Of a DNA stretch of 64,000 nt, positions 57,301-64,000 are shown in pieces (the stretch's first letter is position 1; the number at the start of each line of letters is the position of its first letter). This DNA is from Salvator merianae (lineage: Eukaryota; Chordata; Lepidosauria; Squamata; Teiidae), in the NCBI GenBank assembly GCA_003586115.2, contig QVOM02000034.1, forward strand, positions 115,437,815 to 115,501,814. Reading direction: 5' to 3'. Below the pieces are notes generated by a model. That model made no database searches. It saw only the letters and a list, made by a program, of their open reading frames with translations, and had not been told where the DNA came from. Made by a program: the position numbers and the translations under genes.

Positions 57301-58504
57301 TCCAAGGGCAGATTAAAACAATTTTTAAAAAATAATTATCGTCAAACTAGGGGTAAAAATTACCTAGCTGCCTGCCCATACATCATCTATAACCCTGGAA
57401 AAATTGTCAAGTTGGGACTGAGAATTAAGTATTGGATTTTGAGGGGACAAAAGCATTTCTTGAAGACCATCTTAAACTAGCGGCTGTCTTGCGATGAAAG
57501 GGAATCATGCAATGTGTCCAAGGCTAAGCTGCAAATGAGAGTTCATCTGGCTAGGATTAAGGTTTCAGTGCTCTGTTTATTGCTCTGGGATGCCCCTACA
57601 TCAGATATGACAAACCTAAGTAATCCAGGACCCATGACGTTGAGTACTCAAGTTGAATGCAAACGGGGTTTTTTTCCCCTTCCTTCAAAATCCAGCCAGT
57701 GTTATTGTTTCAACGTCCTCTGCTAGGTTTTGAATACAAACCAGTTATTAAGACAGTTTAACAGCCAGCCTAACAGATGCCACATCCAGTCTAAGCTCTT
57801 CTTTCTTACCATAAGGAAGATGTTCCAGAGAGGATATGGTGCCCCTCCTTCTCCTTGCCCTCCATGCAGTAATAGCTTGAATGAAGCAGGATTAGACTAA
57901 CAATAAGTCATATTGCTTTTCTGGATGCGGCATCTTGTATCAGAGAATACAGGTAAATTGAAGTAGGATTTTTTTTTAAAAAAAAAAAAATCAGTTTCCT
58001 CTCTGCCACCATATAGTGCCAATTAAGCACTGAGCCAATGGAGTGTCTGTTCCTTTTATTACATTTATATGATTTTATTTTCCTAGACGTATTCTTTGCT
58101 GAACATGGGAAAGAGGAAGTCATGGGCCTTCCTCTTTCTTAGGAAAAAAAAAGGATGAGGAAATATCACAATTTGTGAAATGGCATCATACTTTTTTTTA
58201 AATGGCACCACTTTCAGCTTTCTTCAACAGCTGTAGAAGAAGAGGCAGGAAGTAAGGAACAACAAATGCTTTCCCCATCCTAATCTTCATATGTGAATCC
58301 CAGAAGTGGTCAAATGAAGCCCTTCTTATTTTGTTCTTAGGACTCTCTGCATCTAACCAGTCACTCAGCAAGTAATTTCACATAACCGGAAACTTCTATG
58401 AACTTTAAAATTGCCTTTTGCTTGTCTGCGCAAAAACATTTCTGGCAGCTTCTGCATGACACGTGTTGGCACACACCACTGAGGGCAGTCTTGGCTCAGA
58501 TTGT

Positions 58505-58850
58505 TCAATCAGGGGCCAGGAATGAAAGTTCCCATCCTCTGATGTAGTGGGCTGGTGGTATTTTCACTGGGAACACAGAAATAGCCCACTTTGGGGCTGC
58601 TTCCAGGAGCCTGACAAAATGGTACCAGTCTCTGTGCATATCATAGGCTGGTCCAGTTCACCACAAGGAACACATGAGAGACTGCTTTAAACTAGTCTCC
58701 CCATAACATGGTCTCCCAGTGTCAGAGCTGCCAGCACCCTACAGACAGGCTCCTCTCTGGGAGGCACAGCCTCCTAGGGACCAGTCTAGAATGCAGAAGC
58801 CATGGCCCTTGGCCTCATCTAGCCCAGTCTCTGCTGACCATGCAGATGCA
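58505..58850 (+). repeat. Dispersed repeat G, copy 2
   Basis: It shares ordered blocks with 46890-47275: AGAAATAGCCCAC, GGGGCTGCTTCCAGGAGCC, GAGACTGCTTTAAACTAGTC and CTACAGACAGGC. A related piece is at 53920-54160 (GGGCTCCTGGAAACAGCCC). Confidence 0.45.
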
Positions 58851-58925
58851 ACCTTCTGACACTAATTATACAAAATCAAGAGTCACAGATAAAAGGAAGA
58901 TGCAGAAGAAGAATCATGAGAGTTA

Positions 58926-59280
58926 GACCCTTTCTGCACTGGGCCTTATTTTGGATTATATCTTGAAATAGATATCTGCTTTCTGCATGCTGGTGCAGAC
59001 AGTTGCATAGGAAGCGGGGGGCGGGTCGTCCCGGGCGGCACGTTGTCCCAGGCGGCCCATGCAGCCGGCATGCCCACATGGCAGTAGCTGGGTAGGAAGC
59101 TGCAGGGCAGAGTGCCCTCGCTTGTGCTCCTCTGCTGCCACTTGGCCCCAGGTGGCAAAACTCTTAGCTACGCTGCTGGGTGCAGACTACAGCAAGCCCC
59201 ACCCAGGGTATGCCATATCTGCACTAGCATGCAAATGGCAGGTCCCTATTCTGGAATAAAACTTAGTGCAGAGAGGGCCT
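58926..59280 (+). mobile_element. Family B element with GC-rich insert
   Basis: Ends are GACCCTTTCTGCACTGGG and TTAGTGCAGAGAGGGCC. The outer parts match 26391-26560 (GGATTATATCTTGAAATAG; GCACTAGCATGCAAATGGCA). The middle (about 59010-59190) is GC- and CpG-rich and absent from the short copies. Confidence 0.75.
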
Positions 59281-59526
59281 TAGTAGATTCTCTTTCAGCC
59301 AGTCCGATATACAAACTCAAAAGAGTAAAGTCTTCCATGACTGAAATGAAGGCAGTTTTCACACCTGTCTCTGCAAATAACATATGAAGACTCCTAAGGG
59401 CTCATTTAGTTTGCCAGTTTGTTCCCAGTAGTCATTCAGAAACCAATGGAAAGAATTAGAGCAGAACAAAAAAATACAGTAGTAACCTAACCACTCACAT
59501 CCCCAAGGAACTGGTGTTAAGACATA

Positions 59527-60107
59527 GGGCCTGTTCGCACTTCACAAGAGGAACATTTTTGTCCGCTTGCTAGAATGGAGGATTCGCACTCATGTGTGCA
59601 CGCAACACTCCTGATTCGCACTGAGGCTCACCTGATACATACCTGAAGCTGGGGAAAGCTAGACAAGTAATTTGCTGTCTTGATTTCGACCTGCGAGATC
59701 AAGCACAGATCAGGGTAGGTGCTTTTGCACTGCTTCCTGGCTCGAAATGGCGGCGTGGAGGGGTTGACGTGGCTGCACAGGCGCAGTCTGCTGCTTCGCA
59801 ATCTGGTTTGCCCTTTGGGCTTCACACCCTGGCTGCCATTTCAAAGACAGCTCCAAAAGGAGCTGCTCTAACTTCAAAGCAGTAGCTCTATGTTTCAGAT
59901 TACTAGCTCTATCTTCGCATCTGTGCCTCTATGATTTGTGACCTCACTTTCTGCCTAGTGGATTCCCATCCGCACTGCTCCCTCTGCTGGTCAGCTTGGA
60001 GTCGTTTCCCTGGCTGGTAAGTCCATATAGCACTCAACAGACTCCATCTTCAGCGGCCTGAAGCCTGCTAATTAGAACGTTCTCCTCTGGTAAGTGCGAA
60101 AACGCCC
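59527..60107 (+). mobile_element. Family A-related inverted-repeat transposon, 581 bp
   Basis: Left end GGGCCTGTTCGCACTTC, right end AAGTGCGAAAACGCCC. Both ends match the family A termini but the inside is mostly different, with higher CpG content (for example 59745-59800). No transposase is visible. Confidence 0.65.
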
Positions 60108-60119
60108 AAAGTGCCCGCT

Positions 60120-61400
60120 CACTGAGGGTAATATATAGCCATTTATTTCTTTAATTTATCCCTGCATTCTGCTCAGAAATGGTGTACCAACAATTTATAC
60201 GCTAGTCAGACCTCAGATAGTCATAATTTATATGAACCATTGACAGACTTACACATATGGCAAGCACTGATAACAGTGAATATGTCTGCTCCTGTAACCA
60301 TTTATCATGGTGGCTATCAATGGATGCTCATAGATCACTTCTGCAAAGGAGATACCAAAGCAGAAGGCTTAGATTGGAAGTACCTTTTGATCTTCCTAAT
60401 CCCTTTATTTATTTATTTATGGAAAAGCATATAACAAAAAAAATAAGCAAATTGAGCAAGTTGAGAATTCTACAATCTCATTAAACAAATGTTAAAAGAT
60501 TGGGTCATACAAGACAAATCACAGTTTACCAAGCATGTAAAACTAAATTTGTGTTGTAATTGTGTTATACAAGACACAATTGTACTCAGCATGCACCTAG
60601 AAAAGATAAGGAAGCCCTAATAGACATTTCTTCTTACAGAACTAATTATATTACTGCTTACAGAACAAATAATGAGTTGAGTTTGAACAGGTATCTGGAA
60701 GAGCCTGGAAAGCATAATTACAACAATTTTCTTGTCATGGTATTGTGGGGGGCAGAAGGAGGGTGTCAATGCTAATCTTTCATTAGTTTAAAGATCTAAA
60801 ACCTATTTCAGACTGATTGACATTTTCACCATCTGCTACAGCCCTTATTTAAATGAAAACAGATACTAAAACACTTTCACAGTTTATTTAAGCTGCCCTT
60901 AAAGTAATACACTGAACTTTCCTGTTAATGTCAATCCAACTATTTTTGGAAAATAATGGTTTATTTCGAGCAGAAATGTTAGATTTTGGGGGGCAGCACC
61001 AACTTAAAAAAAAAAATGACTGGACAAACACAAGCTCCCAGGATCTGTTCTGGTCCTCTGCCATTAGAGATTACCCAGGCTGTGAGCTGTGAAACAGTAA
61101 CTGCTGTGTTAATAATTGCTTAATATTAAATAGATGTTCACTAGTTTTTAAAATTAAGGGCAAGTGAATTAATTCTCACTGGTGTATGCAAACTCAGGAA
61201 AATATTTGTCAGTGCTAATGAAAAGCACACATCTGCCTAGACCCTCATTTAATCTGGATATTAATCAATGCAACCAGGCACGCCAGATGTAATGTTAAAA
61301 CTGGTGAGTGACAGTTTTCAGAATTTTGTTTTGTGGTAGAAAGATATTTATTTCTCAAATGTGCATATGTAGAAGACAGTACAGTCTCCACAATGTATTT
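60120..61400. other. No gene recognised
   Basis: AT-rich intergenic sequence with a short TTTA run near 60405-60420 and no other recognisable element. Confidence 0.4.
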
Positions 61401-61409
61401 TATTTAAGT

Positions 61410-61471
61410 CTGTGTTCACACAGCCTTAGGGAAGGTAATGTGTGGCTCATGTTCTCATCCCATCTCTAATC
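61410..61471 (+). repeat. Possible family D left-arm fragment cut by CR1
   Basis: TTCACACAGCCTTAGGG through CATCTCTAATC resembles the family D left arm (CACCTCTAATC). It stops exactly where the CR1 end begins at 61472. Confidence 0.4.
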
Positions 61472-61582
61472 CATAGAATCATAGAATCATAGAGTTGGAA
61501 GGGACCTCTAGGGTCATCGAGTCCAACCCCCTGCTCAATGCAGGATTCACTAAAGCATCCCAGACAGATAACTGTCCAGCCA
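61472..61582 (-). mobile_element. CR1 LINE 3' end
   Basis: CATAGAATCATAGAATCATA at the low end is the complement of the ATTCTATG repeats that terminate CR1 elements. It is followed by GTTGGAAGGGACC and GTCCAACCCCCTG, standard sauropsid CR1 3' sequence. It interrupts a family D-like block ending TCTCTAATC at 61470. Confidence 0.85.
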
Positions 61583-61592
61583 TCTTTTCTAG

Positions 61593-61643
61593 CCTAGAAT
61601 GTTCATGAGAGGGGGAAGGAGCAGACTGGTGTGTAAACAGTTC
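61593..61643 (+). repeat. Short conserved block K, copy
   Basis: CTAGAATGTTCATGAGAGGG followed by AGCAGACTGGTGTGTAAACAG, directly after the CR1 end. Confidence 0.5.
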
Positions 61644-61903
61644 TATGCTATTTTGCTCCAAGCTTCTGAATATGGTGCAGGATTCTCCTTTTAGCCCTTA
61701 AGCACCAGTCATCACTGTTGTTCACCTGCTTTTAATGAAATGGCAACTTATTCTATGCATGGTTGCCTTGTTCCATGCTGTTTTTGCTTTCAAAATTGAA
61801 CAGCTTTCTACAATCCTTCAGGCTTTTCAGCTATCCCTTTTTGAAGAAACAGCCTGCATTAGGTCTCAGGGGTATATCAAGCATATAAAGATTAGAGAGC
61901 CTT

Positions 61904-62490
61904 GGACCTTTCTGCACTTACCTTAATTTTGGGAAAAATCTCAGAATAAGGGCCTGCCATTCACACGCTAGCACAGACTGTGTCCTTCCGATCACACTTT
62001 ACCCGCATCAGACAAAACTCTGGTCCAGGATAAGGCACCAAAATGGCACCTTATTCCAGTCCTGCTGAGAAGCTCTTTTGAGAGGTTCACAACAGGACTA
62101 ATGTCCATATTCCAAACTACAAAGAGAATGCAGACAGCACACCCACGTAGGCCAGAATATGCTGGGGGACACTTTCTGTTGGCCTTCCAGGAAGCGCTGC
62201 TGGAAATGGAGCCAGAAATGATGCACCTCCAAAAAGGGCCCTGCTGGAAGCTGCAAAGGCTGTGAAGCCTTTGCAGTCTCCACAGTGCCTCTGGGCACTC
62301 TTCAGAGGCGGCAGCAGGGGCTGGGCCATGACAGGCTGTCTGAGTATGGAGGAACAATGAGGACTAGGCAACGGGCTATCAGAAAGGGATAGCTCTTAGA
62401 GTGGGCTACCAGTAGCCTGCTCCAGCATGGCCTGCACTAACTAATCTGTGCTATGTGGGCTTATACAGGCTACGCAGTGTAGAAATGACC
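61904..62490 (+). mobile_element. Family B long element, 587 bp
   Basis: It starts GGACCTTTCTGCACTTACC and ends GTGTAGAAATGACC. The left part has TCAGAATAAGGGCCTGCC as in the short copies. The inside has GGGCTACCAGTAGCC, also near 51490-51520. It may be closer to the parental element, but no transposase domain was recognised. Confidence 0.65.
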
Positions 62491-62753
62491 CTTGAAAATC
62501 ATAGCTAGAAGTATTCCAAAGAAAGATGCAACATCTGCTGGATGTTGCACAGCTGATTTTTTTTTTTTTACTGTCAATTTCCAGTAAAATTGCAAAGTTT
62601 AATATGAGCACTATATTAAACACAGGAGCCCTTATAGTCTTGAATCATCTAGTTTCATTTTAACAGAGCAGCAGAAGTGAGTTCTATTACAACTGGGCAG
62701 ATCTAAGAAAATATCTTCATAATCTACAAAACACTGAGATAATTTCTTGCTAC

Positions 62754-63149
62754 TGTGAGGGCTATGAAGCCAAAATGGAGGTTTGTCGTAAATCAGTGTG
62801 TTCATTAAAACTGGCAGAAGATGTTGGAGTGTGTTGGAGAATGGGAAACATAAGATAGTAGAGAAAACTCTTTGTTGTAGTCAAACCTGTTATCAGCTAT
62901 GTTGAAGGTCGACTGAATCCACTGAATTACACTTTTGAATGTAATTGGTCAACCTATGAATATGCATGCTCAAACCACACCTATTATAACTTGCTCATTT
63001 AGTATTACTCTATATAAGCTTTGTTTGTTAACCAAAAGGTGCAACTCCATTGTCTTTGATTAATGGCAAGGTTGCCCTAGTGCACTAGTAAATAATAAAG
63101 CTGCAGCTTTGCCTTGATTTTCGTTTGGTCCCGTCAATTTTCTACGACA
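62754..63149 (+). mobile_element. Solo LTR of an endogenous retrovirus-like element
   Basis: A 396-bp unit begins TGTGAGGG and ends ACGACA (TG...CA termini) and is flanked by the 4-mer CTAC on both sides (62750-62753 and 63150-63153). Inside are a TATATAAG box at 63011 and AATAAA at 63094-63099 in the right order and spacing for U3-R-U5. No internal gag, pol or env lies next to it, so recombination between two LTRs is the simple origin. The 4-bp duplication fits gammaretrovirus-like integration. Confidence 0.85.
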
Positions 63150-63159
63150 CTACCAAGAT

Positions 63160-63650
63160 GCACTTGGGAACAGGGTTCTTGTATAGGGTGGCTAGATGGA
63201 AAGGAGAACAGAGTTCCTGTACCTTTAATAGCTGCAAAAAAAGGTGGAATTTCAGCAGATATGGCTTGGCATGCAGGTAGTGCCTGCCAAATTCCCCTAA
63301 TCTATGTATCTATCAAAGATGCAAGGTCTCGTCCTCCGTTCCATCTGGCCACTGTATAAATCCTGTACTGTTAATTATACAGATAAAAGAATTCCATGGT
63401 AGCATCTTGCTTCTTCTGATTGAAACTACACTTGTCAATCTTCATTCTGGACAACTATTAAAAGCTTTGTCAACCTTGTCAGTATGAGAACTCCTCAAGA
63501 CCAGTCACATGTACAAGGGTTCCCATGTTACTCACAGAACTTTTCAGCCTTGGGTTTGGTTTAGAAGATATGTAACTGGGGAGGGAGATGTAAACACAGA
63601 GATTGTACTAAAGCAATGATTTGTTGTTGTTGAAGACAATTGGCCTTATT
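63160..63650. other. No gene recognised beside the solo LTR
   Basis: Sequence between the solo LTR and the last family B element. The 81-codon frame at 63114-63359 starts inside the LTR and is not a gene. Confidence 0.4.
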
Positions 63651-63651
63651 G

Positions 63652-63832
63652 TGGCCTTTCTGCACTTGGCCTTATTGTGGATTATATCCCAGAATAGGGA
63701 TCTGCTATCCACATGCTGGTGCAAACTATGAAAGGTCTTCCCCAGGGCCTACCATAGCTTGCACTAGCATGCAGATGGCAGGTCTCTATTCTGAGATATA
63801 ATATGGAATAAGCCCAAGTGCAGAAAGGGCCA
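63652..63832 (+). mobile_element. Family B inverted-repeat element, complete 181 bp
   Basis: It starts TGGCCTTTCTGCACTTGGCC and ends CCAAGTGCAGAAAGGGCCA. It is nearly identical to 26391-26560 over most of its length, apart from about ten substitutions and an extra AT-rich stretch near the right end (ATATAATATGG). Confidence 0.85.
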
Positions 63833-64000
63833 AAGGGGAAAAAGTTACCAAGTCTAATATAGCAATTGCAGGGGAGGAATAGGTATAAAGAATCAAAAGT
63901 AGTGTATGTTAACCACTAGAAAGTTTCACTTTGTATACAGCAAGACTGGGAGGATCAACCATTGCACTGGCTTAAAAGCAGTTACAATATTACACACTGG

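Larger units (their letters stand above)
28589..64000. other. Upstream flank of VAV3 (UTR, promoter, then intergenic)
   Basis: No exon of a second protein-coding gene was recognised in this 35 kb. The open frames present are short, lack known domains, or belong to LINE, L1 and DNA transposon relics listed separately. In mammals this interval separates VAV3 from SLC25A24; no mitochondrial-carrier motif was seen. Confidence 0.6.

Noticed and set aside
63114..63359. 81-codon frame as a retroviral gene beside the LTR
   Set aside because: It starts inside the LTR, crosses the target duplication and has no gag, pol or env similarity.
1..64000. Bacterial operons, CRISPR arrays, phage or toxin genes
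   Set aside because: Base composition, intron-exon structure and repeat types are vertebrate; no regularly spaced direct repeats and no long gene-dense open frames.

Overview
The window is vertebrate genomic DNA, most likely from a squamate reptile (lizard or relative). The lineage call rests on repeats: tRNA-headed and 5S-rRNA-headed SINEs that share a 3' body, CR1 and L2-type LINE pieces, L1 pieces, a decayed Ty3/gypsy element, and many short inverted-repeat DNA transposons. No bacterial, plasmid or CRISPR features are present. All identifications were made by reading the sequence; no database search was run.

Only one protein-coding exon is convincing: the first coding exon of VAV3, on the minus strand at 28588-28385. 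It encodes 68 residues, MEPWKQC to RPQMSQ, the N-terminal half of the calponin-homology domain, and is followed at once by a GTAAAG splice donor. It lies in a CpG-rich island (about 28290-29220) that should hold the 5' UTR and promoter. A pure pyrimidine tract, an NRF1-like site, a ZNF143-like site and a plus-strand GTGAGT donor that could serve a divergent noncoding transcript are visible there. Positions 1-28384 are the start of VAV3 intron 1; no exon 2 is seen, so the intron exceeds 28 kb. Positions from about 29.2 kb to 64 kb are upstream flank; in mammals the next gene on that side is SLC25A24, and none of it is seen here.

The rest is mostly transposon debris. In the intron: a hAT-type element with a perfect 8-bp target duplication (5809-6151), a Ty3/gypsy relic lacking reverse transcriptase (about 12.0-14.1 kb), an L1 3' end (16.8-17.35 kb), an antisense LINE relic (18.2-18.6 kb), two adjacent 5S-SINEs (25.97-26.39 kb), and several inverted-repeat elements. 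In the upstream flank: two L2-type LINE relics (32.6-34.3 and 40.0-41.8 kb), an antisense L1 relic (44.5-46.5 kb), a near-perfect 142-bp foldback (30966-31107), an 841-bp DNA transposon (35521-36361), a CR1 end (61472-61582), and a clean solo LTR with 4-bp target duplication (62754-63149).

The element families are given letters A-K here for convenience only; these are not database names. Family A (termini near GGGCCTGTTCGCAC) and family B (termini near GGCCCTTTCTGCAC) are the most frequent. Three single-copy-looking stretches (27440-27660, 43020-43790, 53330-53620) are candidate conserved noncoding or enhancer sequence. I found no convincing new gene system; the most unusual things are the foldback and modular inverted-repeat families and the possible divergent transcript at the VAV3 promoter.
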